Shown here in pieces: positions 1 to 8,097 of a DNA stretch of 64,000 nucleotides (within the stretch, counting starts at the first letter, position 1; each line of letters begins with the position of its first letter). The position numbers and the translations under genes were made by a program. This DNA is from Thiohalocapsa sp963695445 (GTDB lineage Bacteria > Pseudomonadota > Gammaproteobacteria > Chromatiales > Chromatiaceae). A model generated the notes under the pieces. The model saw nothing but the letters and a program-made list of their open reading frames with translations, was not told where the DNA came from and did not search any database. The stretch spans positions 23,020 to 87,019 of the forward strand of contig CAVOGV010000025.1 in assembly GCA_963695445.1 (NCBI GenBank), given 5' to 3'.

Positions 1-1
1 C

Positions 2-109
2 GGTACCGAACCCGTTGTGCGGGTGATGGTCGAGGGCATGGACGCGCTGCAAGTGCAACGGATCGCGGAGGCCCTGGCGGACAGCGTGCGGGCCGAACTC
101 GGCGCCTGA
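2..109 (+). CDS. glmM: Phosphoglucosamine mutase, C-terminal end (partial)
   Basis: The open frame entering from the left edge gives 35 residues that begin GTEPVVRVMVEG and end at TGA 107-109. GTEP-hydrophobic-RVMVEG is the phosphate-binding loop of domain 4 of phosphoglucosamine mutase, which converts glucosamine-6-P to glucosamine-1-P for UDP-GlcNAc synthesis in the cytoplasm. Only this last domain fragment is inside the window, so catalytic residues cannot be checked. Other alpha-D-phosphohexomutases share the loop, but the short tail after it fits GlmM best. Confidence 0.8.
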   Translation, partial: GTEPVVRVMVEGMDALQVQRIAEALADSVRAELGA

Positions 110-120
110 GTTCGGGCGCC

Positions 121-190
121 AGAATCTGAACCTCCGAATCCGAACCTCCGAATCCGAACCATAGAATCCGAAACGCAGAATCCGAGCTCC
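121..190. repeat. Degenerate 14-bp tandem repeat (about five units)
   Basis: Five consecutive units close to GAATCCGAACCTCC start near 122, 136, 150, 164 and 178. The later units are more diverged. The array lies between the end of glmM and the sodium symporter gene. I see no coding or terminator structure in it; the rest of 110-404 holds no gene I can support. Confidence 0.7.
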
Positions 191-404
191 GGAGCGAGAT
201 CATTGGGGTGATTAGGTTGCCAAGCAGTCGACGCAGGCGCGCCGCTGTGTGATCCTGCATCGGTTTGGCTGGCGATCGCGCTAACGGCCTCCCGGGCGAC
301 CCTTGCTCTCGTGGGCTGTTGACAGCTGCCCCATCCCGGCATCGTCGGGTCTCGGTATCCTCGGCGTCGCCGGTTGGCTCATTCCCCCTCAGCAGGAGTC
401 TTCG

Positions 405-1775
405 ATGTCAACGACGACCTCCCTTCATGGTATGTGGTCATCGCGTCTCGCCTTCATTCTGGCGGCGACGGGCTCGGCCGTTGGCCTCGGAAACGTCTGG
501 CGGTTTCCCTACACCGCCGGTGAGTACGGCGGCGGTGCCTTCGTGCTCGTCTATCTGCTGTGTGTCGCCGCCATCGGCATTCCCATCATGATGGCGGAGA
601 TTATGCTGGGTCGGCGCGGTCGCCAAAGCCCGATCAATACGATGCGCGCGCTTGCCAGGCAGGAGGGGGCTTCCAGTGCATGGCAGTTTCTGGGATGGAT
701 GGGCATCGTAGCGGGCTTTTTGATCCTGTCCTTCTACAGCGTGATCGCGGGTTGGACCATGGCCTATGTCGTGCGTGCCGGTGCCGGTCAGTTCCAGGGC
801 ATCGACGGCGAGGCCGCCGGCGCGATCTTTAACGCCTTGATCGCCGATCCGGAACGCCTGCTCGCTTGGCATACCATCTTTATGGTGCTGTGCGTCTTGG
901 TGGTCGCCCGCGGTGTCGCCAGCGGACTTGAGAAGGCGGTGCGCTTTCTGATGCCGGCGTTGTTCGTGCTGCTGATCGTGATGGTCATCTATGCGGCCCA
1001 AACCGGCGATTTCGCCGGCGGCATGGCATACCTCTTCAAGCCCGATTTTGCCAAGCTGGGGGCGCACGCCGGCGAGGCGGTGTTGAGCGCGATGGGGCAG
1101 GCCTTCTTCAGCCTCAGTCTCGGCATGGGGGCGATCATGATCTACGGCTCCTACCTCAACAGCCAGGCGTCCATCGGGCAGAATACGGTGATCATCGCTG
1201 TCATGGACACCATGGTCGCGTTGTTGGCGGGGCTCGCCATCTTTCCCATCGTGCTGGCCAATGGACTCGAGCCCGGCAGCGGCCCGGGGCTGATCTTTCA
1301 GACGCTGCCGATTGCGTTCGGCCAGATGCCCGGCGGCGCCTTCTTCGGCGTGCTCTTCTTCGTGCTGCTGGTGTTTGCCGCCTGGACCTCGGCGATCTCC
1401 CTGTTGGAACCCATGGTCGCCTGGCTGGTGGAGAACCTCGGCTTCAGCCGGGTGCGTGCCGCCACGCTGGCCGGTGTCGCGGTCTGGCTGCTCGGCATTG
1501 CCTGTCTGCTGTCGCTGAACGTCTGGTCCGGGTTCACGCTCTTCGGTAAGGGTATCCTCGACCTGTTCGACTATGTCACGGCGAACGTGCTGTTGCCGCT
1601 GGGTGGGGTCTTGATCGCCGTCTTTGCCGGCTGGGTGATGCAGCGGCGTTCGAGCGAGGCGGAACTCGGCCTCGGCGCCAACGCCGTGCTCTATCGCGGC
1701 TGGCGGCTGCTGATCCGCTACATTGCGCCGGCGGGCGTCATCCTGGTGTTTCTCAACGCAATTGGCCTCCTCTAA
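405..1775 (+). CDS. Sodium-dependent transporter, NSS/SNF family
   Basis: This predicted 456-residue inner-membrane protein has about 11-12 hydrophobic helices. The first helix carries the neurotransmitter:sodium symporter signature (GSAVGLGNVWRFPY, about residues 23-36), which lines the Na+ and substrate sites. Members import amino acids or related amines with Na+; the substrate here is not predictable. The frame is open further upstream, but ATG 405 is chosen because it follows a CAGGAG ribosome site and is directly followed by a normal NSS N-terminus. It stands alone in front of ratA with a 39-bp gap. Confidence 0.88.
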   Translation: MSTTTSLHGMWSSRLAFILAATGSAVGLGNVWRFPYTAGEYGGGAFVLVYLLCVAAIGIPIMMAEIMLGRRGRQSPINTMRALARQEGASSAWQFLGWMGIVAGFLILSFYSVIAGWTMAYVVRAGAGQFQGIDGEAAGAIFNALIADPERLLAWHTIFMVLCVLVVARGVASGLEKAVRFLMPALFVLLIVMVIYAAQTGDFAGGMAYLFKPDFAKLGAHAGEAVLSAMGQAFFSLSLGMGAIMIYGSYLNSQASIGQNTVIIAVMDTMVALLAGLAIFPIVLANGLEPGSGPGLIFQTLPIAFGQMPGGAFFGVLFFVLLVFAAWTSAISLLEPMVAWLVENLGFSRVRAATLAGVAVWLLGIACLLSLNVWSGFTLFGKGILDLFDYVTANVLLPLGGVLIAVFAGWVMQRRSSEAELGLGANAVLYRGWRLLIRYIAPAGVILVFLNAIGLL

Positions 1776-1814
1776 GTAATTCGGCCTCCTCCAAGTAATT
1801 CGGAAAGAACTAAC

Positions 1815-2249
1815 GTGCCTGTCGTCAAGAAGAGCGCCCTGGTGCGGCACTCGGCCGAGCAAATGTTCCAGCTTGTGGCCGATGTCGAGGGCTATCCCAA
1901 GTTTCTGCCCTGGTGCCACGCCACCGAACTGCTGTCGCGTTCCGACGACGAGATTTGCGGTCGCATCGAGGTGGCGCGGTTGGGCGTCCGGCAGGTGTTC
2001 TCCACCTGTAACCGCATCGACCCGCCGCACTGCATGAAGATCGACCTGATCGATGGCCCGTTCCGAAAACTGACCGGGGCCTGGACCTTCAAGTCGTTAC
2101 GGGCGGATGCCTGCAAGGTGGAACTGGAACTGGATTTCGAGTTCTCGGGAAGATTGATCGACAAGGCTTTCGGCGGGGTATTTGGCCAGATCGCCAATTC
2201 TCTGGTGGACGCCTTTTGCAAACGTGCTGACGAGGTATACGGTGACTGA
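1815..2249 (+). CDS. ratA: RatA family START/Coq10-like protein
   Basis: The 144-residue protein is a member of the RatA (YfjG)/COQ10 family, with a START-like fold. The opening pattern VxxSAEQMFxLVxDVEGYPxFLPWC is diagnostic. E. coli RatA was reported to block 70S ribosome formation, while the Coq10 relatives bind ubiquinone, so the physiological role is uncertain. A GTG start at 1815 follows GGAAAGA. The stop overlaps the rnfH start by 8 bp, indicating translational coupling; ratA-rnfH is a conserved gammaproteobacterial pair. Confidence 0.88.
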   Translation: MPVVKKSALVRHSAEQMFQLVADVEGYPKFLPWCHATELLSRSDDEICGRIEVARLGVRQVFSTCNRIDPPHCMKIDLIDGPFRKLTGAWTFKSLRADACKVELELDFEFSGRLIDKAFGGVFGQIANSLVDAFCKRADEVYGD

Positions 2250-2574
2250 CGAGCAGGTTCAGGTGGAGGTGGCCTATGCACGCGAGCGTGCGCAGGCCTT
2301 GTTGAGCGTCAAGGGGCCACAGGGGCTGCGTGTGTCGGACGCGATCGAGCGCTCCGGTATTCTGGAACGTTTCCCGGAGATCGATCTCAGCGTGAACAAG
2401 GTGGGCATCTTCGGCAAGATGGTGCGTCTGGATCAGGCGCTACAAAGCGGCGACCGGGTCGAGATCTATGCGCCGCTGATCGCTGATCCGAAACAGGCGC
2501 GCAAGATCCGCGCGGCTGAGAGCTCTCCTGCACGCAAAGAGGGTGGTTCGAAGGCGGCGGCGACCCAACAATAG
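2242..2574 (+). CDS. rnfH: RnfH family ubiquitin-fold protein
   Basis: The 110-residue protein matches the RnfH/PasI family: VEVAYA near the N-terminus, a central AIERSGI segment, VGIFGKxV and the ending GDRVEIYAPLxxDPKxARxxRA. The start is taken as GTG 2242, inside the end of ratA, because the family homology begins right there; the frame is open 60 bp further upstream. The basic, Ala/Ser-rich tail after residue 95 is not conserved in the family. The cytoplasmic function is unsettled; the gene is the usual partner of ratA. Confidence 0.87.
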   Translation: MTDEQVQVEVAYARERAQALLSVKGPQGLRVSDAIERSGILERFPEIDLSVNKVGIFGKMVRLDQALQSGDRVEIYAPLIADPKQARKIRAAESSPARKEGGSKAAATQQ

Positions 2575-2660
2575 GCCGCCGTGGGGCCGGGTGCCGCTCG
2601 TTGGTCCGTTTTGTGGTCCGGGCGTGGAACCCACGTGTTCTCTTGCGCGGCGAGCGAGCC

Positions 2661-3149
2661 TCAGTCTTTTGGCTCCAGTCCGATGCTGTTCAGCGCGCGG
2701 TTGATCAGGCCCTGATTGTCCTGCCAGTCGGGGACCTTCACCACGACTTCACGTTCGTCTTCCGCCGCCAACACCCGATCCGGGTTTGGCTGCAGGTAGC
2801 CGTCGATGCGGGTCAGGGCATCGTCGGTGAAGAACAGCGTCAAACGTTCGGTCTTCATCGGCGCATGTCCGCGACGGATGGTGTAGGTATAGTCCCAGCG
2901 GTTGGTGTGAAACATGTCCGCGAGCAACGGCGTGCCTAGCAGATAACGGACCTGGCTCTTGTTCATGCCAAGTTGCAGTTGATCGACCATTTCCTCGGTG
3001 ATGATGTTGCCTTGCTGTACCGTCATCCTGTAGACGAACGGGAGTTCCGACAGAACCGAGCTGCGATACTCGTCATCTTTCTTATTGCGAGCGCAGCCGG
3101 ATGTGGCAGCAACGGACAGGATCGCGAGTAGAGTGAGAACGTTTCGCAT
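2661..3149 (-). CDS. bamE: Outer membrane assembly lipoprotein BamE (SmpA/OmlA)
   Basis: The 162-residue precursor has a signal peptide ending in the lipobox ATSGC (Cys19). The SmpA/OmlA domain follows, with QGNIITxEMVDQLQLGMxKxQVRYLLGTPLL and NRWDYTYT. BamE is a small lipoprotein of the BAM complex that inserts beta-barrel proteins into the outer membrane. The C-terminal extension after residue 115 is longer than in E. coli BamE. The gene is divergent from fur, the usual gammaproteobacterial arrangement, and converges on rnfH. Confidence 0.92.
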   Translation of the reverse strand: MRNVLTLLAILSVAATSGCARNKKDDEYRSSVLSELPFVYRMTVQQGNIITEEMVDQLQLGMNKSQVRYLLGTPLLADMFHTNRWDYTYTIRRGHAPMKTERLTLFFTDDALTRIDGYLQPNPDRVLAAEDEREVVVKVPDWQDNQGLINRALNSIGLEPKD

Positions 3150-3231
3150 CTATTTGGTAAAACTGTGCTGGACTCAGCCGCGTATGGTAACGCAGTCCAG
3201 GGCTAAGATTCACTGAGGAGACGTCGAGTCG

Positions 3232-3660
3232 ATGGAAAATCAGCAGATCAAACAGGCGGGTCTTAAGGTGACCCTGCCTCGTGTGAAGATTCTGAGCGTG
3301 CTTGAGAGCAACGATCAGCGCCATCTTAGTGCAGAGGACGTCTACAAAGAGCTGCTCAGCGCTGGTGAGGAGATCGGGCTGGCGACCGTCTACCGCGTGC
3401 TGACACAGTTCGAGGGGGCTGGGCTGGTCTGCCGCCATCACTTCGAGGGCGGCCAGTCGGTGTTCGAGTTGAACCGGGGCGGTCATCATGATCATCTGGT
3501 CTGCGTTAAGTGCGGTGTGGTAGTCGAGTTCTTCGAGGAACTCATCGAGGAGCGCCAGCGGGTCATTGCGCAGCGCCACGGGTTCAGCATCGAGGATCAT
3601 TCCCTCGTGATCTATGGTATCTGTCCCAACTGCCGCCCATCCGACGATGCCGGAAGCTGA
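3232..3660 (+). CDS. fur: Ferric uptake regulator Fur
   Basis: The 142-residue protein has a winged-helix DNA-binding domain (ending at TVYRVLxxFEGAGLV) and then the dimerisation/metal domain with HHDH (85-88), Cys91-x2-Cys94 and Cys131-x2-Cys134. These are the metal ligands of Fur. It represses iron-uptake genes when loaded with Fe2+. Length and motif spacing are normal. I did not find a convincing Fur box in the bamE-fur intergenic region (3150-3231), so self-regulation is not shown by the sequence. Confidence 0.95.
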   Translation: MENQQIKQAGLKVTLPRVKILSVLESNDQRHLSAEDVYKELLSAGEEIGLATVYRVLTQFEGAGLVCRHHFEGGQSVFELNRGGHHDHLVCVKCGVVVEFFEELIEERQRVIAQRHGFSIEDHSLVIYGICPNCRPSDDAGS

Positions 3661-3714
3661 TCGGCCAGCGGTGAAGCGTCGGAGGCGGGAGGAGAATGTG
3701 CGGGCACCGAGCCG

Positions 3715-4236
3715 ATGATGCGCGGACACCGCTCATTCCCTTGGGACGTTGCGATGAATGGTCCCGGCATCGTCATTGATCTGGCCGCCCAGCGTCTTAG
3801 TATCACCGGCGACGGCGCGCCGTCTCGTTCCTATGCCGTCTCTACTGGCGCCCAGGGCGCGGGCGAATGCAGCGGCAGCGGCTGCACGCCCCGCGGACTG
3901 CATCGCGTGCGCCTCAAGATTGGCGCCGGCTGCGCTGCGGGCGCTGTCTTTCGCGGTCGCCGCTGGACCGGTGAGATCTATTCCGACGAGCTGGCGCGTG
4001 CCTGTCCCGGCCGTGACTGGATTCTCACGCGCATCCTCTGGCTCAGCGGTCTCGAGCCGGGCCGCAATCGGGGTGGCGCCGTCGATACGCTGCGTCGGTT
4101 CATCTACATCCACGGTTGTCCGCCCGGCGAACCCATGGGCGAGCCGCGCTCCCACGGCTGTATCCGCATGCGCGACGAGGACCTGATCGAACTGTTCGAT
4201 CGCACGCCCGTCGGCACCCTGGTCGAGATCCGTTAG
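3715..4236 (+). CDS. L,D-transpeptidase, YkuD domain
   Basis: The protein (173 residues from ATG 3715) is essentially one YkuD domain with FIYIHG (129-134) and the catalytic SHGCIRM block (146-152, Cys149). Such enzymes cross-link peptidoglycan stem peptides or attach proteins to them in the periplasm. No clear signal peptide is visible. The start is uncertain: ATG 3754 is in frame and close to the domain edge, while the best ribosome site (GGAGGAGA before ATG 3696) sits in another frame. The gene is followed after 9 bp by two peptide-type permeases and then nagZ, suggesting a role in wall recycling (inference). Confidence 0.83.
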   Translation: MMRGHRSFPWDVAMNGPGIVIDLAAQRLSITGDGAPSRSYAVSTGAQGAGECSGSGCTPRGLHRVRLKIGAGCAAGAVFRGRRWTGEIYSDELARACPGRDWILTRILWLSGLEPGRNRGGAVDTLRRFIYIHGCPPGEPMGEPRSHGCIRMRDEDLIELFDRTPVGTLVEIR

Positions 4237-4245
4237 GCAATCGCC

Positions 4246-5166
4246 ATGCCGATGCAGATCGGGACACGGCTGGGGTCGGCGCTTGTGGTCATGTTCGGCG
4301 TCTGCACGCTGGTATTCTTGTTGCTGCATCTGGTGCCGGGCGATCCCGTGGAGGCCATGCTCGGAGAAAGCGCCCGGCCGGCGGATCGTGATGCGCTTCG
4401 CCAGGCCCTGGGTCTGGACCTCCCGGTCGTTGAGCAATACCGCCGCTATCTGACCGGTCTGTCGCGGCTGGACCTTGGCCACTCGTTTCAGGACCAGCGA
4501 CCGGTCGTCGAACTGCTCGCGGAACGACTGCCGGCAACGCTGCAGTTGACTGTCGCGGCGCTGGCGTTGGCGCTGGTGCTGGCGATACCGCTGGGCGTGC
4601 TGGCTGCGCACAGACGCGGCAGCGCGTTGGATGGCGGTGCCATGGCCTTCTCGCTGATCGGCATTTCGATGCCCAATTTCTGGCTTGGGCCCCTGCTGAT
4701 CCTGGTGTTCTCGCTTTGGCTCGGCTGGACCCCAGTCAGCGGCAGCGAGCGGCCCTTGAGCCTGGTCTTGCCGGCCATCACCCTGGGCACCGCGTTGGCG
4801 GCCGTTCTGGCGCGCATGGTGCGCGCCAGCGTGCTGGAGGTGCTCGGCGAGGACTATGTGCGCACCGCGCGGGCAAAGGGCTTGTCTGAGATCGCCGTGC
4901 TGCGCCGACATGCGTTGTGCAATGCCTGGCTGCCGGTGCTGACGCTGTTGGGGCTGCAGCTCGGCGGGCTGCTCGGCGGTGCCGTCATCACCGAGACCGT
5001 GTTTGCTTGGCCCGGTCTCGGCAGCCTGCTGGTGGAGTCGATTCAGGCGCGGGACTTCCCCGTGGTGCAGGGTTGCGTGTTGCTGATCAGCCTGGTTTAC
5101 GTGCTGGTCAATACGCTCACCGACTTGGCCTACGTCTGGGTCGATCCGCGCATCGGGCGGTGTTGA
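4246..5166 (+). CDS. ABC transporter permease, DppB/OppB type
   Basis: This 306-residue inner-membrane permease opens with the DppB-type pattern HLVPGDPVEAMLGE and has the extracytoplasmic segment LGLDLPVVEQYRRYL. The EAA loop YVRTARAKGLSE contacts the ATPase. It belongs to the peptide/nickel (PepT) class. The start is 9 bp after the L,D-transpeptidase stop, and its TGA overlaps the ATG of the next permease (TGATG). No binding protein or ATPase gene lies nearby, so those subunits must come from elsewhere. Murein-peptide uptake is a reasonable guess from the wall-enzyme neighbours. Confidence 0.88.
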   Translation: MPMQIGTRLGSALVVMFGVCTLVFLLLHLVPGDPVEAMLGESARPADRDALRQALGLDLPVVEQYRRYLTGLSRLDLGHSFQDQRPVVELLAERLPATLQLTVAALALALVLAIPLGVLAAHRRGSALDGGAMAFSLIGISMPNFWLGPLLILVFSLWLGWTPVSGSERPLSLVLPAITLGTALAAVLARMVRASVLEVLGEDYVRTARAKGLSEIAVLRRHALCNAWLPVLTLLGLQLGGLLGGAVITETVFAWPGLGSLLVESIQARDFPVVQGCVLLISLVYVLVNTLTDLAYVWVDPRIGRC

Positions 5167-5966
5167 TGCCGATGCGACGGCTGCCCGTTGCCGTGGTCCT
5201 GCTGTGGGCGCTGGCGGCGCTGCTCGGACCCATGCTGCCGTTGGCGCCGGATCGACTGGAGCTGTCGCAGATCTTGGCCACGCCGAGCTGGTCGCTGCCC
5301 CTGGGTGCCGACGACCTGGGCCGATCGGTGCTGGACCGTCTGCTGGTAGGGGCCCGCACCTCGTTCATCGTCGGCGTCGGCGTTGTCGCCCTATCGGCGC
5401 TCATCGGAGCGCTGATCGGCGGTCTGGCGGGATTCGTGGGCGGCTGGCCGGATCTCTTCATCGTGCGCATCATCGATGTCTTTCTCGCCTTTCCCGGCAT
5501 CCTGCTTGCGATCGCCCTGGCTGGAATCCTCGGGCCCGGAGTCGGTAACGTCATTATCGCGCTCGCGGTGGTCGGCTGGGTCGGTTACGCGCGGCTGGCG
5601 CGCGCCCAGGTTTTGTCGCTATCGACCCGCGAGCACGTCCTCGCTGCGCGCGCTCTGGGTGTGCGTCCAGCGCGGATCTTGCTCCGACACCTGTTGCCGC
5701 TCTCCTTGGCGCCACTGATCGTCGAGGCCACCTTCGGCATCGCCGCCGCGGTGGTCGCTGAGGCTGGCTTGTCGTTCTTGGGTTTGGGTGTGCAGCCGCC
5801 GACTGCGTCCTGGGGGAGCATGGTCCGTGACGGTGTCGCCTACATGCTGGTCTCGCCGCATCTGGTGATTGCGCCTGGGCTCGCGATCATGCTCGTGGTG
5901 CTGGCTGTGAATCTGCTTGGCGACCGTCTGCGCGATCACCTCGATGTGCGATCGGGGGCAGGGTGA
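5166..5966 (+). CDS. ABC transporter permease, DppC/OppC type
   Basis: The 266-residue partner permease has the N-terminal DDLGRSVLDRLLVGARTS segment, the EAA loop EHVLAARALGVRPARI and the C-terminal LGVQPPTASWGSMV typical of DppC/OppC. ATG 5166 overlaps the stop of the DppB-type gene; ATG 5172 is an alternative. The open frame continues upstream to 4917, but that stretch is inside dppB and reads as nonsense. The two permeases form an operon with the upstream L,D-transpeptidase and are followed after 109 bp by nagZ. Confidence 0.87.
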   Translation: MPMRRLPVAVVLLWALAALLGPMLPLAPDRLELSQILATPSWSLPLGADDLGRSVLDRLLVGARTSFIVGVGVVALSALIGALIGGLAGFVGGWPDLFIVRIIDVFLAFPGILLAIALAGILGPGVGNVIIALAVVGWVGYARLARAQVLSLSTREHVLAARALGVRPARILLRHLLPLSLAPLIVEATFGIAAAVVAEAGLSFLGLGVQPPTASWGSMVRDGVAYMLVSPHLVIAPGLAIMLVVLAVNLLGDRLRDHLDVRSGAG

Positions 5967-6075
5967 ATCGCGTCGGAGCCGCGACATCGGGGGTAGAGTC
6001 TGGGACAGGGGCGGGCGTCTGTGGTAAAAAACCGCCCATGCGGCGCAAAAACGACTCCTCTGCCCTCTGCCCACC

Positions 6076-7146
6076 ATGACCCGGACTGCCGGCATTGGCC
6101 CTGTGATGCTCGACATCGCGGGCGCTGAACTCACCGACGAAGACCGTGAACTGATCGCGCATCCCGCCGTCGGTGGCGTGATCTTGTTTACCCGCAACTA
6201 TGTCGATCCGGGCCAGCTGGCGGCGCTCACCAGCGCCATTGCGGCCGTGAAGTCGCCGCGACCGCTGATTGCCGTCGACCAGGAGGGCGGGCGCGTTCAG
6301 CGTTTTCGCCAAGGGTTCACGCGGCTGCCGCCGCCGCAACGCTTCGCCGAGCTATACGGCCGCGATGCCGATGCGGCGCGCCGGGCCGCATCTGCCGCCG
6401 GCTGGTTGACGGCGACCGAGCTCGGCGCGGTGGGGATTGACTTCAGCTTCGCTCCGGTACTTGACGTCGAGCGGGGCCTCAGCCGCGTCATCGGCGATCG
6501 CGCCTTTGGCACCGATGCGGCCGTCGTCTGCGAACTCGCCGCGGCCTGGCTCGATGGGGCAGGCGCGGCCGGCATGTCCGGCTGTGGCAAGCATTTTCCC
6601 GGTCACGGTGCGGTCGAGGCCGACTCGCATCTCGAGCTTCCGGTGGACGCGCGTGCGCTTGCCGAACTGGAGCAGATCGATCTGGTGCCGTTCCGGTACC
6701 TGATCCGCCGTGGGCTCGGGGCCATCATGCCGGCCCACGTCGTCTACAGTGCCATCGACCCCAATCCGGCCGGATTCTCGCCGTTTTGGCTCGGCGAGGT
6801 GCTGCGCGGCCGCCTCGGCTTCGACGGCATGATCTTCAGCGATGACCTCGACATGGCGGCGGCGTCCGCCGGTGGCGGATTCGGCGAGCGCGCGACTGCG
6901 GCGCTGAGGGCTGGTTGCGACATGGCGGTGATCTGCAACAATCGACCGGGCGCGATCGAGGTGGTGCAGGCGCTGTCCGGTCATCACGACCAACGACTGG
7001 CCGCCCGCAGCGCGCGAATGTATCGCGCAACGACGGCCGATATCGATCAGGCACAGGGGGCGCGAGGAAGCGCTGGCGGCGCTGGCGTTGCTTCCCGCCT
7101 GAACCGGCGACAGCGCCCGGGCGGCGCGTCTTGGCAGTTTCTTTAA
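6076..7146 (+). CDS. nagZ: Beta-N-acetylhexosaminidase NagZ (3' end frameshifted)
   Basis: This GH3 cytoplasmic enzyme removes GlcNAc from anhydro-muropeptides during peptidoglycan recycling. Visible motifs are VDQEGGRVQR, the acid/base loop CGKHFPGHG and the nucleophile region FSDDLDM. The sequence is normal through the C-terminal MYRATTADIDQAQG, then turns into an unrelated tail. Removing one G from the run 7056-7060 gives a typical ending (REEALAALALLPA) with TGA at 7100-7102, so the true end is probably 7102. Neighbours are wall-related upstream and purine salvage (hpt) downstream. Confidence 0.9.
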   Translation: MTRTAGIGPVMLDIAGAELTDEDRELIAHPAVGGVILFTRNYVDPGQLAALTSAIAAVKSPRPLIAVDQEGGRVQRFRQGFTRLPPPQRFAELYGRDADAARRAASAAGWLTATELGAVGIDFSFAPVLDVERGLSRVIGDRAFGTDAAVVCELAAAWLDGAGAAGMSGCGKHFPGHGAVEADSHLELPVDARALAELEQIDLVPFRYLIRRGLGAIMPAHVVYSAIDPNPAGFSPFWLGEVLRGRLGFDGMIFSDDLDMAAASAGGGFGERATAALRAGCDMAVICNNRPGAIEVVQALSGHHDQRLAARSARMYRATTADIDQAQGARGSAGGAGVASRLNRRQRPGGASWQFL

Positions 7147-7204
7147 CCTGAAACAAACGCTTCATCTCGCGGGGTGGCGCCGCGCCATGCAACGTTAGGA
7201 GAAA

Positions 7205-7770
7205 ATGATGAATAAGATGAGCCCGGAGCAGTATCAGGGAGTGCGTCAGCGCGCGGAACTCGTCTGGTCGACCCCGTGCAGGTGGAGGCCGCCATCGACC
7301 GCATGGCCGCCGAGATTACGGCGACCTCTAGCGACAAGGACCCGTTGGTCCTGTGTGTCGTGACCGGCGGCATCATCACCACCGGTCTGCTGCTGCCAAG
7401 GCTGGATTTTGCGCTGCGGCTCGACTACGTCCACGCGAGCCGCTACCAGGGGGATACCAGCGGCGGAGAATTGCACTGGCAGCACCGGCCGACGCAGGCC
7501 ATCCGCGACGAGCACGTGCTCGTCGTCGACGACATCTTCGACGAGGGCATCACCATGGCGGCGATCGTTGATGCCTGCCGCGAGGACGGGGCCGCGAGCG
7601 TGCAGAGCGTGGTGCTGACCGAAAAGCTTCGGCCACGCACGACCGCTTATCGCCCGGATATCGTCGGTTTGACCCTTCCGGACCGCTACGTCATGGGCTA
7701 CGGGCTCGACTACAAATGCTATTTCCGCAATGCCCCCGGTATCTTTGCGGCCGCCGACGAAGACGTGTGA
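7205..7770 (+). CDS. hpt: Hypoxanthine-guanine phosphoribosyltransferase (frameshifted near the 5' end)
   Basis: The protein has the PRPP-binding loop LVVDDIFDEGIT and the purine-site region PDIVGLTLPDRYVMGYGLDY of hypoxanthine(-guanine) phosphoribosyltransferases, which convert hypoxanthine and guanine to IMP and GMP. The N-terminus MSPEQYQGVRQRAELVW starts at ATG 7205, 7208 or 7217 after TAGGAG, but is one base out of frame with the rest. A missing base near 7270 (TCG-GAC-CCC expected) would restore the frame. The thioinosine phosphorylase at 8664 releases hypoxanthine, so the two gene products act in sequence. Confidence 0.85.
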
Positions 7771-7930
7771 GGCAGGCTCCATGCCCTTCCGCGCGCAAGC
7801 GCGTTGTCGCGAAAAGACTCGACTCATCTGCAGACATTCGGCGCACTCAAGCAATCTAGGCCCGCTTCCATCGGGCGGATGCGGCCCGGGGCGACCGGGG
7901 GTGATCTCGGGTAACTCGGCGAAACGCTAA

Positions 7931-8059
7931 TATAATTAAAGGCTTTTTGACATTCTTCCGGTTATGCGATAGACAGTCGGCCATGCGGAACGCGACCCCA
8001 TCACGTTACCGTAGGCCGCGTTTTCGGCATCTATGCCGTAACGCCGGGCAACTCCGGCG
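7931..8059 (+). promoter_or_regulatory. Possible promoter and structured 5' leader of the hemerythrin-like gene
   Basis: A perfect TATAAT lies at 7931-7936 in a short AT-rich island, but without a good -35. A TTGACA lies at 7947-7952 with only a poor -10. Downstream, CGTTAC (8004-8009) can pair with GTAACG (8038-8043), enclosing the hairpin GGCAT/ATGCC (8026-8037). A second perfect hairpin CGCCGG/CCGGCG (8042-8059) shares two bases with the first. There is no U tract. The rest of 7771-8097 holds no gene I can support. Confidence 0.35.
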
Positions 8060-8097
8060 CCTTCGCGCGGCCCACAGCCCTATGCGGGGAGGATGAC

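Noticed and set aside
438..2030. Long minus-strand open frame (530 codons) opposite the sodium symporter and ratA
   Set aside because: It is a GC-rich antisense shadow; the translation is low-complexity His/Gln/Arg-rich and the plus-strand genes are clear family members.
7947..7975. TTGACA-based sigma-70 promoter before the hemerythrin-like gene
   Set aside because: The -10 at proper spacing (TAGACA) is poor; kept only as part of a low-confidence regulatory entry.
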